A stretch of DNA of 64,000 nt, taken from positions 124,001 to 188,000 of the forward strand of contig NZ_WNXY01000010.1 of the NCBI RefSeq assembly GCF_009733815.1, written 5' to 3'. Below, piece by piece: positions 25,235 through 34,166 of the stretch; position 1 is the stretch's first letter; the number at the start of each line of letters is the position of its first letter. Source of the stretch: Pseudactinotalea suaedae (GTDB lineage: Bacteria > Actinomycetota > Actinomycetes > Actinomycetales > Beutenbergiaceae). Position numbers and translations under genes: made by a program. Below the pieces are notes generated by a model that worked only from the letters and a program-made list of their open reading frames with translations, was not told where the DNA came from and did not search any database.

Positions 25235-26023
25235 TCAGTCCGACGGCACCACGCGATAGCGGCGGTGCTGCAGCGACGGCACCCGCTCGCGGACGGTGTT
25301 CAGCTGCTGCCGGGACAGGTCGACCACGAGCAGCTCGGGCGTCTCCCCCGCCTCCGACAGCCGCTCCCCGAGCGGCCCGACGGCGGCGCTGCGGCCGGTC
25401 CGACCCTCGCCGCTCTGGCTCGCGAGCAGCAGGTAGCTGGTGTTCTCCAAGGCCCGGGCGCGTGCCAGCACCTTGAGCTGGTCGGCCTTGCCCGGACCTG
25501 CCGCCCAGGCCGCCCCCACGGCGAGGACCTGGGCCCCGGCGTCGACCAGGAGCCGGAACGTCTCGGGGAACCGCAGGTCGTAGCAGGTCGCGAGGCCGAC
25601 CTGCCAGCCGTCGACGTCGATGACGACCGGCTGGCCGGGTGCTCCGGCGTCGAGGACGTCGGACTCCCGGACCCCGAAGGCGTCGAAGAGGTGCACCTTG
25701 GTGTACGCGGCGCGGCGCCGGCCGTCCGGACCGAGCGCGATCGCCACGTTGAGCAACCGCCCGCCCGCCGGCTCGAGCGTCCCCGCGACGACCCACACCC
25801 CGTGAGCGCGTGCCGCCCCCGCGAGCGCATCGGCGAACGCGGCGTGCCCGTCGCCGAGGCCCGCGTGAAGCCGGGGCGCCCAGGCGAGCGCGTACTCGGG
25901 CAGCAGCACCAGCCGCGCGCCTGCCTCCGCCGCCTGCGCCACCAGTCCCACCGCGATTGCGGCGTTGGCCTCGTGGTCCTCGGTCGCGGCGTACTGCCCG
26001 ACGGCGATGCGCAGGTCGGTCAC
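25235..26023 (-). CDS. Carbon-nitrogen hydrolase (nitrilase superfamily, omega-amidase-like)
   Basis: 262 residues. The Glu-Lys-Cys catalytic triad is visible in LLPEYALAW, AYTKVHLFD and ATCYDLRFPE. The subfamily resembles Nit1/Nit2-type amidases that repair deaminated glutathione or act on omega-amides. In a mycothiol producer the substrate is open. Its start overlaps the stop of the small membrane protein gene by 4 bp, so it is co-transcribed with mca. It is convergent with ppk2 and one base separates them. Confidence 0.93.
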   Translation of the reverse strand: MTDLRIAVGQYAATEDHEANAAIAVGLVAQAAEAGARLVLLPEYALAWAPRLHAGLGDGHAAFADALAGAARAHGVWVVAGTLEPAGGRLLNVAIALGPDGRRRAAYTKVHLFDAFGVRESDVLDAGAPGQPVVIDVDGWQVGLATCYDLRFPETFRLLVDAGAQVLAVGAAWAAGPGKADQLKVLARARALENTSYLLLASQSGEGRTGRSAAVGPLGERLSEAGETPELLVVDLSRQQLNTVRERVPSLQHRRYRVVPSD

Positions 26024-26346
26024 CTCGGGCGAGGTCCCTGCTCGCCCGGCTCGGGCGAGGGGTCCGTGGCCGTCGCGGCCGAGGGCGCACCCTCGCCGTC
26101 GAGACGCCCGGTGTCGCCGTCCGCGTCCCCGCTCTCGGCCGCCAGGCGATCGGCCTCGTCGGCCTCCTCCTGCGCGGCACGCAGATCGACGCGGCGCAGG
26201 TGCTTGCTCATGCTCAGCACGAGCAGCACCACGACGATCGCGAGCACGAAGAAGGTGAGGAAGCCCTCGATGCCGGGCGTGACGGTCGCGTCGTCAGGGA
26301 TCTGCTGATTGGCGGCGGCATGCGCGAGCACGGACTGCAGGCTCAC
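26020..26346 (-). CDS. Small single-pass membrane protein in the mca operon
   Basis: 108 residues from GTG at 26346, overlapping the mca stop as GTGA. A short N terminus ([11 protein letters not shown]) precedes one strong membrane helix at about residues 28-45 ([19 protein letters not shown]). A basic then acidic cytoplasmic tail ends in a Ser/Pro/Glu-rich stretch. The family name is not certain; a protein of this shape beside mca is common in related actinobacteria by recollection. It has no catalytic motif. Confidence 0.75.
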   Translation of the reverse strand: MSLQSVLAHAAANQQIPDDATVTPGIEGFLTFFVLAIVVVLLVLSMSKHLRRVDLRAAQEEADEADRLAAESGDADGDTGRLDGEGAPSAATATDPSPEPGEQGPRPR

Positions 26347-27218
26347 AGCGCCTCCCGCACACCGGCGAACAGGTCGTCTTCCGGAATCTCGGTCGGCACG
26401 CGGCTCTGCGCGAGCTCGAACTCCTCGACGGACCAGACCGAGCGCTCCAGGTCGCGCGGCACGGCGAAGAAGAACCCGTCGGGGTCGATCTGGGTGGCGT
26501 GGGCCAGCAGCGCACGGTCGCGCTGACCGAAGTAGTCGGCGCACTCGATGCGGGTGGTGACCTCGCGCTCCGGCTCGTCCTCGCTCCAGCGCTCGAGCCA
26601 GGGCGCGAAGGGGGACTCCTGCTGCTGAGCCAGCAGCGCCTCGTGGACCGTGCGCACGCGCGAGCGCGAGAAGCCGTGGTCGTAGTACAGCTTCAGCGGT
26701 TCCCACGGCTCGCCGGCGGTGGGGTACCGGGCCGCGTCGCCCGCCGCCTCGAACGCCGCGACCGAGACCTTGTGGCACATGATGTGGTCGGGGTGGGGGT
26801 AGCCGCCATCCTCGTTGTACGTCGTCATGACGTGGGGCCGGAACTCCCGAACCACGCGCACGAGCGCCTCGGCGGCATGCTCGAGCGGCTCGAGCGCGAA
26901 GCACCCGGGCGGCAGCGGCGGGAGCGGGTCGCCCTCGGGGAGCCCGGAGTCGACGAACCCGAGCCAGCGCTGCTGCACGCCGAGCGCGGCGGCCGCGGCC
27001 GCCATCTCCCGGCGGCGCAGCCCGGGGAGGTCACGCTCGACCTCCGGGTCGTTCTGGAGCTTGGGGTTGAGAACGTCACCGCGCTCGCCGCCGGTGCAGG
27101 TGACTACCAGCACCTCGACACCTTCGGCCGCGTAACGCGCCATGGTCGCGGCACCCTTGCTGGACTCGTCGTCCGGGTGGGCGTGCACCGCCATCAAGCG
27201 CAGCGTGGGCTCGGCCAC
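26343..27218 (-). CDS. mca: Mycothiol conjugate amidase
   Basis: 291 residues from GTG at 27218, preceded by GGAGGA. Zinc ligands are in [12 protein letters not shown] and GGYPHPDHI. The LmbE-like fold includes [13 protein letters not shown] and YNEDGGYPH. Mca hydrolyses mycothiol S-conjugates to mercapturic acids for export, and the length and the SSKG motif favour Mca over MshB. It is the first gene of mca-membrane protein-nitrilase and diverges from the DUF4307 gene, a known actinobacterial arrangement. It marks the organism as a mycothiol producer. Confidence 0.93.
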   Translation of the reverse strand: MAEPTLRLMAVHAHPDDESSKGAATMARYAAEGVEVLVVTCTGGERGDVLNPKLQNDPEVERDLPGLRRREMAAAAAALGVQQRWLGFVDSGLPEGDPLPPLPPGCFALEPLEHAAEALVRVVREFRPHVMTTYNEDGGYPHPDHIMCHKVSVAAFEAAGDAARYPTAGEPWEPLKLYYDHGFSRSRVRTVHEALLAQQQESPFAPWLERWSEDEPEREVTTRIECADYFGQRDRALLAHATQIDPDGFFFAVPRDLERSVWSVEEFELAQSRVPTEIPEDDLFAGVREAL

Positions 27219-27301
27219 GAATCCTCCGTCATCCTGCTCAGGTGCGAGACTGGTCCACAGCCGGAGCTGGACCGGTCCTTCGTCTTCTCCAAGGATGACA
27301 C

Positions 27302-27724
27302 GTGATGCCCCCCTCGCCCGCCGCCACCTCGCGGACCGAGCGCGCGCGACCCGCGGAACGCTACGGCGACAGGCCCTCCCGGCCACGCCGACGGGTGCCG
27401 CTGGTCGCGGTGGTCGCGGGCCTGCTGGTCGCCGCAGGGCTCGGATGGGTCTCGTGGGGCATGCTGCAGCCCAGCGCGGAGGGCGAGGTCGGGGTGTTCA
27501 CCGCCGTCGACGACGGCCATGTCGAGCTGGTCCTCGAGGTCACCCGCCCCGTGGGCAGCACCGCGGTCTGCACGCTGGAGGCGGTCGGCTCGGGCTTCGG
27601 TCAGGTCGGCATCCTCGACGTCACCGTCCCGCCGGCCGACACGCAGGTGAGCCGCGTGCACCTGACGATGGCGACGACCGAGACCGCCAGCATCGCCATG
27701 GTCAAGCGCTGCGACCTCCTCTGA
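27302..27724 (+). CDS. DUF4307 family membrane protein
   Basis: 140 residues. A basic, disordered N terminus (about 30 residues, RTERARP...RPRRR) is followed by one membrane helix (about 33-52, [21 protein letters not shown]). An extracytoplasmic beta domain contains a conserved Cys pair (STAVCTLEA and VKRCDLL) that could form a disulfide. It matches DUF4307, found next to mca and greA across actinobacteria. Function is unknown. GTG at 27302 and ATG at 27305 are equally possible starts. Confidence 0.85.
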   Translation: MMPPSPAATSRTERARPAERYGDRPSRPRRRVPLVAVVAGLLVAAGLGWVSWGMLQPSAEGEVGVFTAVDDGHVELVLEVTRPVGSTAVCTLEAVGSGFGQVGILDVTVPPADTQVSRVHLTMATTETASIAMVKRCDLL

Positions 27725-27731
27725 GCTCGGC

Positions 27732-29510
27732 TCAGGTGCCGTAGCTGTCCTCGACCCAGCTCCACCAGGCGTTCGGGTCCATCACCGGTCCGCCCATGGC
27801 GGTGACCGCGTCCGGCAACGAGTCGCCCTCGAGGAGCGCGAGGTCCGCGGCCTCGTAGACGTTGACCCCGAGCGAGTCGGCGTAGGCGTACATCGCGCCG
27901 CTCAGGATGTACGCGCAGTGCACGGTCTCGACCGGGGTGAAGTCGTCCTGCGTGGGGAACTGCCCGTCGAACGGGTTCTCCTCCAGGCACATCCGCACCA
28001 TCCGGCCGACATAGGTGCCGCTCCTCGCGAACTCCCCGTCCCCGGTGAACAGTCCCTCGTTGTACGTGGCCCACCCCTCCATGACGGGCGATCCCGGCCA
28101 GGACTGCTGCGGCACGTTGGTCGTGTGCATGGCGTGCACGAACTCGTGCACGATCGTGTCCTGGGTGTCCTCCGGCCCGTAGAGGATGCCGTTGGGGCCG
28201 ATCGTGAGGACGCCGCCGGCGTTCGTGCTCGGGCCGCCGACGGCGATCGAGGGCTGCACGTGCTCCCCGGCGTAGGGCCGTCGCTGCGGGAACATCGTCC
28301 CGGCGCGGTCGGCGATCCAGCCCTCGGTCTCGCCGATGAACCAGGAGTTGAAGCGCGCGTCGTCCTCGGTCACGAACGTCGTGAACCGCTGGGCGTTCGC
28401 GACGCCGGTCTCCCGCTCGAAGGTCTCGATGACCCAGGAGGCACCGATGTCGCCGAGGGGCGCCAACCGGTCGACGAGCTCCCGCTCGTCGGCGTAGCCC
28501 GCCATCACCGAGCTCTCGGTCACGACCGCGTAGAGCGGCTCGAGGTCCCACGGTGCCGCCGTGCCGACGATCTCCCAGCCGCTGATGACGCCGCTCGCGC
28601 CGTCGTCGGTGACCCGGATCGTCGCGGTGTAGATGTTGCTCGGGGCGTACCCCAGACCCGCGGCGGGGTGGTCGCTGCTCTCCGGGATGGTCGGTGAGCC
28701 GGCCGTGACCGCACCGAGCGTGACGCGCAGCGTGATCGTGTCGTCCTCATAGGAGTCGAGCTGCCCGGGAGCGACGGAGATCGCGCCCACCGACCACTGC
28801 AGCACGTCCATGTTGTCCCACCACAGCGACAGCTGGGTCAGCGCCTCGCCCTCGAAGAACCGCAGGAACGCGCCGCGATCACGCTCGGCGAGCGCCTCGT
28901 TCATCGCCGCGAGCATGTGCTCGCCGGTGAACGTGCCCGACGGCGAGGTGTTGGGCTGGCCGAACCCGTCGTCGGGCTGCTGCGACTGCCCGTCGGTGGG
29001 GCTCGGGTCACCGCCGGGGTCCCGGTCGATCAACGACGGCAGCGCGAACACCGCGACGACGGCGACCACCAGCACCGCTGCCACCGCCCACATCCACCCC
29101 GGGATGCCACTCTTCGGCGGCCGCGGCGGCGGCGGGAACTGGGGCGTGGGGTACTGCGGCATCGGGCCGTACTGGTAGCCGTAGTCACCGCCTGCCCGCT
29201 GGTGCGTGTACTGCGGGTCCGCACCGCCGGCCCAGGCCTGCGGCTGACCCTGGCCGGGCCACTGCTGCTGGAGCTGCTGCGTCTGCTGGGGCCATCCCTG
29301 CTGCGGCTGTTGCGGCTGCTGCCATGCCTGCTGCGCAGCCGGCTGCGCCTGGGGCGCGTGCTGCGGCGGCGAGCCCTGCGCCTGCTCGGGCCACTGCCGC
29401 TGCGGCTGCTGCCCGTGCTGGGCCGCGGCGTGCGGCTGCTGCGGTGACTGCCAGCCGGCTGCCTCGCCGGGCTGCTCGGATCCGTGCGGTCCTGGCGGGG
29501 TTGCCGTCAT
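27732..29510 (-). CDS. Membrane-anchored HEXXH metalloprotease-like protein with Gln-rich cytoplasmic arm
   Basis: 592 residues. Residues 1-135 are Gln/Pro/Ala-rich with WPQ, QQP and QGQPQ runs, then one helix at about 138-160 (GWMWAVAAVLVVAVVAVFAL). The extracytoplasmic part has two regions. The first (about 195-330) resembles an NTF2-like domain. The second carries VHEFVHAMHTT (HEXXH zinc site) followed about 23 residues on by VMEGWATYNEGL, which supplies the third ligand Glu as in gluzincins. Cys residues near the C terminus may form a disulfide. It is probably a type II membrane protease. The exact family is unknown and no cognate partner is seen. Convergent with DUF4307. Confidence 0.7.
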   Translation of the reverse strand: MTATPPGPHGSEQPGEAAGWQSPQQPHAAAQHGQQPQRQWPEQAQGSPPQHAPQAQPAAQQAWQQPQQPQQGWPQQTQQLQQQWPGQGQPQAWAGGADPQYTHQRAGGDYGYQYGPMPQYPTPQFPPPPRPPKSGIPGWMWAVAAVLVVAVVAVFALPSLIDRDPGGDPSPTDGQSQQPDDGFGQPNTSPSGTFTGEHMLAAMNEALAERDRGAFLRFFEGEALTQLSLWWDNMDVLQWSVGAISVAPGQLDSYEDDTITLRVTLGAVTAGSPTIPESSDHPAAGLGYAPSNIYTATIRVTDDGASGVISGWEIVGTAAPWDLEPLYAVVTESSVMAGYADERELVDRLAPLGDIGASWVIETFERETGVANAQRFTTFVTEDDARFNSWFIGETEGWIADRAGTMFPQRRPYAGEHVQPSIAVGGPSTNAGGVLTIGPNGILYGPEDTQDTIVHEFVHAMHTTNVPQQSWPGSPVMEGWATYNEGLFTGDGEFARSGTYVGRMVRMCLEENPFDGQFPTQDDFTPVETVHCAYILSGAMYAYADSLGVNVYEAADLALLEGDSLPDAVTAMGGPVMDPNAWWSWVEDSYGT

Positions 29511-29797
29511 CGCCTCACGCCGCCCTCTTCCCGGGGTCCAGTGGACCGGTGCCTTCTGCCTGCGACCACTCGAGGCGGGCCGCCGCAGGCGCAGACTATC
29601 GCGATCGGCGCGCCGGTCGTCCAGGAGACCAGGGCGTTGTTAAACTGGTTCCTTCCACCCGCTTGGCGAGAGCCTGAGCGCAGCGCCCCGGCAGCACGAA
29701 TCACCGGGCGAGGCGCAGAGCTGATCGCCGGCGGGTGTCGCCATAGGTCCGCACGCCTGCGGACCGGGCCGCCCACGAAGCGAACAGGAGTACCCGC

Positions 29798-30280
29798 GTG
29801 TCCGAGACGACGACCTGGCTCACCCAGGAGAGCTACGACCGCCTGAAGGCCGAGTACGACCACCTGACCGCCGTGGGTCGCGCCGAGATCGCGGACAAGA
29901 TCGAGGCCGCCCGCGAGGAAGGTGACCTCAAGGAGAACGGCGGCTACCACGCCGCCCGCGAGGAGCAGGCGAAGCAGGAAGCCCGCATCCGCCAGCTCGA
30001 CGACCTGCTGCGCAGCGCGCAGGTCGGTGAGGCGCCTGCCGACGACGGCATCGTCGAGCCGGGCATGGTGGTCGACGCGACCGTCGCCGGCGAGAAGATG
30101 ACGTTCCTGCTCGGCTCGCGCGAGGTCGCCGGCGACACCGACCTCGACGTGTACTCGGCGAGCTCGCCCCTCGGCGCGGCGATCCTCGGCCACAAGGCCG
30201 GTGACTCCGTCGAGTACTCCACGCCTTCCGGTAGCAAGGTGAAGGTCAAGATCACCAAGGCGACGCCCTTCCACGGCTGA
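29798..30280 (+). CDS. greA: Transcription elongation factor GreA
   Basis: 160 residues. The N-terminal coiled coil has WLTQESYDRLKAEYDHL and the tip EAREEGDLKENGGYHAAREEQ with the acidic pair that enters the polymerase secondary channel. The C-terminal FKBP-like domain has SSPLGAAILGHKAGD. It rescues backtracked RNA polymerase by stimulating transcript cleavage. GTG start. The 287-nt gap upstream holds the divergent metalloprotease start and no other gene that can be supported. Confidence 0.97.
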   Translation: MSETTTWLTQESYDRLKAEYDHLTAVGRAEIADKIEAAREEGDLKENGGYHAAREEQAKQEARIRQLDDLLRSAQVGEAPADDGIVEPGMVVDATVAGEKMTFLLGSREVAGDTDLDVYSASSPLGAAILGHKAGDSVEYSTPSGSKVKVKITKATPFHG

Positions 30281-30294
30281 CCCACCTCATCGCT

Positions 30295-30325
30295 GCACCC
30301 GGTGCCCCTCAGGGGCGCCGGGTGC
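30295..30325 (+). terminator. greA terminator hairpin
   Basis: GCACCCGG (30295-30302) pairs with CCGGGTGC (30318-30325), with an inner CCCC/GGGG stem. It lies 14 nt after the greA stop and could also serve the convergent ilvA gene. Confidence 0.85.
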
Positions 30326-30357
30326 TGCTGTCTGGGGCTGTCGAGGCGGCTGCGGGC

Positions 30358-31572
30358 TCAGCCCGGGAGGACCTGGTACCCCTCGGCGAGCAGCCGTTCG
30401 ACCAGTGCCGTGCAGTGCTCGGCGCCGCGGGTCTCGATCTCGACGGCGATGTCCACCTCGTCCACGGCCAGGGTGGCGTCGGTCCGCACGTGCCCCACGC
30501 TGAGCACGTTCGCGCCCTGCGCCGCGAGCTCGGCCAGCAGCCGGGCGAGGTGGCCGGGCGTGTCCTTGGTGCGGACCTTGACCTGCAGGTACCGGCCCGC
30601 GGCGACCAGGCCGTGCTGCAGCACCCGCATCAGCACCAGCGGGTCGACGTTGCCGCCGGAGAGCACCACGACGACGGGGCCCTCCCACTCGCCGGGGTGG
30701 TTGAGCAGCGCCGCCACGCCGGCCGCACCGGACGGCTCGACCACGAGCTTGGCCCGCTCGGTGAGCAGCAGCAGCGCGCGTGAGAGCTCCTCCTCGGTGA
30801 CGGTCTCGACGTGGTGGACCTCGCGCGCCACGATCCCGAGCGGGACCTCACCCGGGCAGCCGATCGCGATGCCGTCGGCCATCGTCTGCATCTGGCTGAG
30901 CGCGACCGGCCGGCCCTGCAGCAGCGACTCCGGGTAGGCGGCCGCGCCCTCGGCCTGCACACCGACCACGGTGACGTGATCGCCCAGCACCCCGTGCACG
31001 GCGGTCGAGACCCCGGCGAGCAGTCCCCCGCCGCCGGTGGGAACGATGACCGTCCGCACGTCCGGCACCTGCTCGGCGATCTCGAGCCCGAGGGTGGCTT
31101 GCCCGGTCACGATGTCGAGGTGGTCGAAGGGGTGGATCACGGTACGGCCGGTGCGCTCGGCCTCGGCCCGCGCCTCGACGAGCGCCTCGTCCACCGTGGT
31201 GCCGTGCGTCCTCACGGTCGCGCCGTACCCCTTGGTCGCGGCGACCTTGGGCAGCGCCGCACCGAGCGGCATGTAGACGATCGCGTCGATGCCCAGCGCC
31301 GCGGCGGCGAGCGCCACTCCTTGGGCGTGGTTCCCGGCGCTGGCGGCGACGACACCACGCGACTGCTCGTCGGGGCTGAGCCGCGACATCCGCAGGTAGG
31401 CGCCACGGATCTTGAAGGACCCACCGCGCTGGAGGTTCTCGCACTTGAGGACCACCCGTGTGCCCGCCAGCCGGGACAGGGCCCCGCTCTCCTCGATCGG
31501 CGTGCGGGACACCACGCCGGCGAGCGCTCGCGCGGCTTCCCGGACGTCACCGATCGTCAGGCCTGCTGCCAC
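30358..31572 (-). CDS. ilvA: Threonine ammonia-lyase (threonine dehydratase) with C-terminal ACT domain
   Basis: 404 residues of fold type II PLP enzyme. The PLP lysine is in GGSFKIRGAY, the phosphate-binding loop is PTGGGGLLAG, and SAGNHAQGVA is the substrate loop. Residues about 325-404 form a single ACT domain (YLQVKVRTKDTPGHLARLL), the layout of short, often catabolic-type enzymes. It deaminates threonine to 2-oxobutanoate for isoleucine synthesis or degradation. Its GTG start lies inside the last codons of the upstream AI-2E gene (16-bp overlap), so the two are probably co-translated. Confidence 0.93.
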   Translation of the reverse strand: MAAGLTIGDVREAARALAGVVSRTPIEESGALSRLAGTRVVLKCENLQRGGSFKIRGAYLRMSRLSPDEQSRGVVAASAGNHAQGVALAAAALGIDAIVYMPLGAALPKVAATKGYGATVRTHGTTVDEALVEARAEAERTGRTVIHPFDHLDIVTGQATLGLEIAEQVPDVRTVIVPTGGGGLLAGVSTAVHGVLGDHVTVVGVQAEGAAAYPESLLQGRPVALSQMQTMADGIAIGCPGEVPLGIVAREVHHVETVTEEELSRALLLLTERAKLVVEPSGAAGVAALLNHPGEWEGPVVVVLSGGNVDPLVLMRVLQHGLVAAGRYLQVKVRTKDTPGHLARLLAELAAQGANVLSVGHVRTDATLAVDEVDIAVEIETRGAEHCTALVERLLAEGYQVLPG

Positions 31573-32762
31573 CGCTTCGTCAGCTCCTCGAACTCGCCCT
31601 TGAGTCGGTCAGGGATGGGGTCCTTGCCGTTGAGGTACTTGATCGCCGTGTTCGTGACGGCGATGAACGGCACCGCGAACAGCGCCCCCACGATCCCGCC
31701 GACCAGCGTGCCGGTCGCGACGGCAAGCAGCACCGCCACCGGGTGCAGCCTGAGCGCGTGGCTCATCAGCAACGGCTGCAGCAGGTTGCCCTCCACCTGC
31801 TGCACGAACAGCACGGCCACGAGCATGAGGACGGCGGTGAGCAGACCGCCGTCGACCAGGGCGACGGCGACCGCGACGCTCCCGGTGATGAGGGCACCGA
31901 TGATCGGGATGAACGCCCCGACGAAGACCAGGATGCCGAGCGGGATCGGCAGCGGCACCCCCAGCAGCCAGGCGAACAGCCCGATGCCGATGCCGTCGAC
32001 GAACGCCACCAGGATCTGGGTGCGGGCGTAGGACCCGAGGCTGATCCACGAACGCAGCCCTGCGCCGTCGACCCGCGCCCGGGCGACGCGCGGGAACAGG
32101 CCAACGACCCAGCTCCAGATCGCGCGGCCCTCGAGGAGGAAGAAGAACAGGCAGAAGAGCGCAATGAGCGCGCCGGCGGCGATGTGTCCCGCGGAGGACG
32201 TGAGCGAGAGCGCACCCGAGATGATCGCGTCGGAGTTCGTGCTGAGCTGCTGCTGCAGCTCGTCGACCCAGCCGCTCAAGGTCGCCTCGTCGAGCCGCAG
32301 CGGCCCGGTGCTGAGCCAGGCCAGCGCGTCGTCGAACCCGGCGATGGCCTGATCCCGGAGCGCGGGGAAGCCGTCCACGATCGAGCTGCCCGCGAGGGTG
32401 ACGAGCCCGCTGACCACGGCGATCACCCCGACCAGGGTCGTCAGCACGGCGAGGACGCGCGGGAAGCGCAGCCGCACGTGCAGCCACCCGGTCAGCGGCG
32501 CGAGCAACGAAGCCAGCAGCGTCGCGACCAGCACCGGCACGACGACCGTCTTCAACCACACCAGGACGGCGACGACCACGGCCACGCCGATGACGATCAG
32601 CACCGTGCGCCACGACCACTCCGAGGCCGCACGGACGGCGGCCGGGACGGCGGAGCGGGACGTCTCATCCCGCACGGCGGTGCTCGCGGCGGAGGTGGTC
32701 AGCTGCGGGGGTCTGCGCACCTCGCGGACCTCGCGGGAGCCTCCCCTGCCGAACCAAGCCAT
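31557..32762 (-). CDS. AI-2E family transporter (first of two)
   Basis: 401 residues. A polar N terminus of about 55 residues precedes eight predicted membrane helices in the AI-2E exporter pattern. Visible features are a long extracytoplasmic/re-entrant region around 120-190, the GVPLPIPLGILVFVGAFIPIIGALI block, and QQVEGNLLQPLLMSHALRLHP. Family members include the autoinducer-2 exporter and Na+/H+ antiporters, so the substrate is open. The ATG at 32762 is chosen because the upstream extension is low-complexity and antisense-like. It overlaps ilvA. Confidence 0.9.
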   Translation of the reverse strand: MAWFGRGGSREVREVRRPPQLTTSAASTAVRDETSRSAVPAAVRAASEWSWRTVLIVIGVAVVVAVLVWLKTVVVPVLVATLLASLLAPLTGWLHVRLRFPRVLAVLTTLVGVIAVVSGLVTLAGSSIVDGFPALRDQAIAGFDDALAWLSTGPLRLDEATLSGWVDELQQQLSTNSDAIISGALSLTSSAGHIAAGALIALFCLFFFLLEGRAIWSWVVGLFPRVARARVDGAGLRSWISLGSYARTQILVAFVDGIGIGLFAWLLGVPLPIPLGILVFVGAFIPIIGALITGSVAVAVALVDGGLLTAVLMLVAVLFVQQVEGNLLQPLLMSHALRLHPVAVLLAVATGTLVGGIVGALFAVPFIAVTNTAIKYLNGKDPIPDRLKGEFEELTKRWQQA

Positions 32763-32859
32763 GGGACGCAGCCTAGGTGTTCCTGCTCTGGAGGTGGTGC
32801 CGGCCGCACGTGGGTCCGTCACTCGTCCAGCCGCGCACGTCGGGCCGGCCTCCGTGAGA

Positions 32860-33174
32860 TCACAGGTCGAGACCCGGCTCGACCGAGGTGATGACCTTGC
32901 GCCTCGCACGTGCGTACGCGATCTCGCGGCGTGTCGCTGATCCCACGTGGCCGCCCTCGCTCACGACACGGACCTCGTCGGCCAGGTCGATCCGCCTCAG
33001 GTGCAGCTCGCCCAGAAGCTCGCGCCTGGACGGCGTCAGCTCGTCATTGATCGGCTCGGGGCCGAGCACGATCACGCCCAGGGATGTCAGTCGTCGCCGC
33101 TCCGAGTCGAACAGGTGCTGGAAGCGCAGCGAGCCGCAGAGGCACACCACCGTGGGTCGTTCGACCGCGTCCAT
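32860..33174 (-). CDS. Small nucleoside 2-deoxyribosyltransferase-like protein
   Basis: 104 residues. The ATG follows GAGGGGA by six bases. The start RPTVVCLCGSLRFQ has the glycine turn, and EPINDELTPSRRELLGELHLRRIDLADEVRVVS ends in a stretch found in nucleoside 2-deoxyribosyltransferase-like and DUF4406 proteins, where a Glu near GHVGSATRREIAYA is part of the active-site region. It is short for an active transferase, so nucleotide binding without catalysis is possible. A frame extending 2 kb further upstream is antisense to msrA and AI-2E and is rejected. Confidence 0.65.
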   Translation of the reverse strand: MDAVERPTVVCLCGSLRFQHLFDSERRRLTSLGVIVLGPEPINDELTPSRRELLGELHLRRIDLADEVRVVSEGGHVGSATRREIAYARARRKVITSVEPGLDL

Positions 33175-33414
33175 CCAGATCCCCTCACCTGACCAGTCGG
33201 AGGACGATGCTCGCATGCGCATGCGCGTGCCGGACCGGCCGCACACCCGAGGACGTCCCCGCCGAACGGACACAGGTCGATCTGACCAGGCCGAGCATGG
33301 TGCTCGAGCGATCACGGTCACGCCCGCGGGGCGCCCAGGTGGGAACAGGCACCCCGGGGGCGGCGTTGTCCTGGATGGCGCCGCGCCCGGCGGCGACCAG
33401 AGGTGGAGACTTTC

Positions 33415-34116
33415 ATGATGTTCGGACGCTCGACGACGATGGTGACCCGCGAGCAGGCGCTCCCCGGCCACTCCGAGCGCCCTTTCGCCGTACCGACCAC
33501 GCACGAGGTGCTCGGGACGCCGCTGCAGGGTCCTTGGCCCGAGGGCAGCAGGGTGCTGTACATCGCCATGGGCTGTTTCTGGGGCGCAGAGCGCATCTTC
33601 TGGCGCCTCCCCGGCGTGGTGAGCACCGCCGTCGGCTACATGGGCGGCTACTCGCCCAACCCGACGTACGAGGAGACGTGCACCGGCCGGACCGGCCACA
33701 CCGAGGCGGTCCAGGTCGTCTACGACCCGACCGTGACCGACGTCGAGCACCTGCTCAAGGCGTTCTGGGAGAACCACGACCCGACCCAGGTCAACCGACA
33801 GGGCAACGACATCGGCAGCCAGTACCGCGGCGCGATCTACTGGACCGACCCGGCCGACGAGGCCGTGGTGCGCGCCAGCCGCGATGCCTTCAACGACGTC
33901 GTCCACGCGCACGGCTACGGCGACATCACGACCGAGCTCCGCTCGGCCGAGGACGCCGGGCCGTTCTACTACGCGGAGACCTACCACCAGCAGTACCTGC
34001 ACAAGAACCCCGGCGGCTACTGCAACCACGGCCCGAACGGCATGACCTGCCAGATCGGCATCGTCCGCCAGGACCAGGTGCCGGCGCAGGTCGACGTGGC
34101 ACCGCCGCGGGGCTGA
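33415..34116 (+). CDS. msrA: Peptide-methionine (S)-S-oxide reductase
   Basis: 233 residues. The catalytic Cys is in AMGCFWGAERIFW, with the substrate pocket in the GYMGGYSPNPTYEE block and HTEAVQVVYDP. Resolving cysteines are in GGYCNHGPNGMTCQIG. It repairs oxidised methionine using thioredoxin or mycoredoxin. AGGTGGAG precedes two tandem ATGs (33415, 33418), either of which may be used. The N-terminal extension of about 45 residues is typical of actinobacterial forms. Confidence 0.96.
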   Translation: MMFGRSTTMVTREQALPGHSERPFAVPTTHEVLGTPLQGPWPEGSRVLYIAMGCFWGAERIFWRLPGVVSTAVGYMGGYSPNPTYEETCTGRTGHTEAVQVVYDPTVTDVEHLLKAFWENHDPTQVNRQGNDIGSQYRGAIYWTDPADEAVVRASRDAFNDVVHAHGYGDITTELRSAEDAGPFYYAETYHQQYLHKNPGGYCNHGPNGMTCQIGIVRQDQVPAQVDVAPPRG

Positions 34117-34131
34117 CGCTCCCCCGGTGAG

Positions 34132-34164
34132 TCGGCTGGGCCGGCGGCGACGCCGGCCCGGCCG
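34132..34164. terminator. Terminator-like hairpin between msrA and the second AI-2E gene
   Basis: GGGCCGGCG (34138-34146) pairs perfectly with 34151-34159 around a GCGA tetraloop, with further pairing outside. It lies between two convergent stops. Confidence 0.75.
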
Positions 34165-34166
34165 AG

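Noticed and set aside
27250-27277. ACTGGTCCA/TGGACCGGT imperfect dyad between mca and DUF4307
   Set aside because: One mismatch in 9-bp arms in high-GC DNA, and no promoter boxes fit around it; too weak to list.
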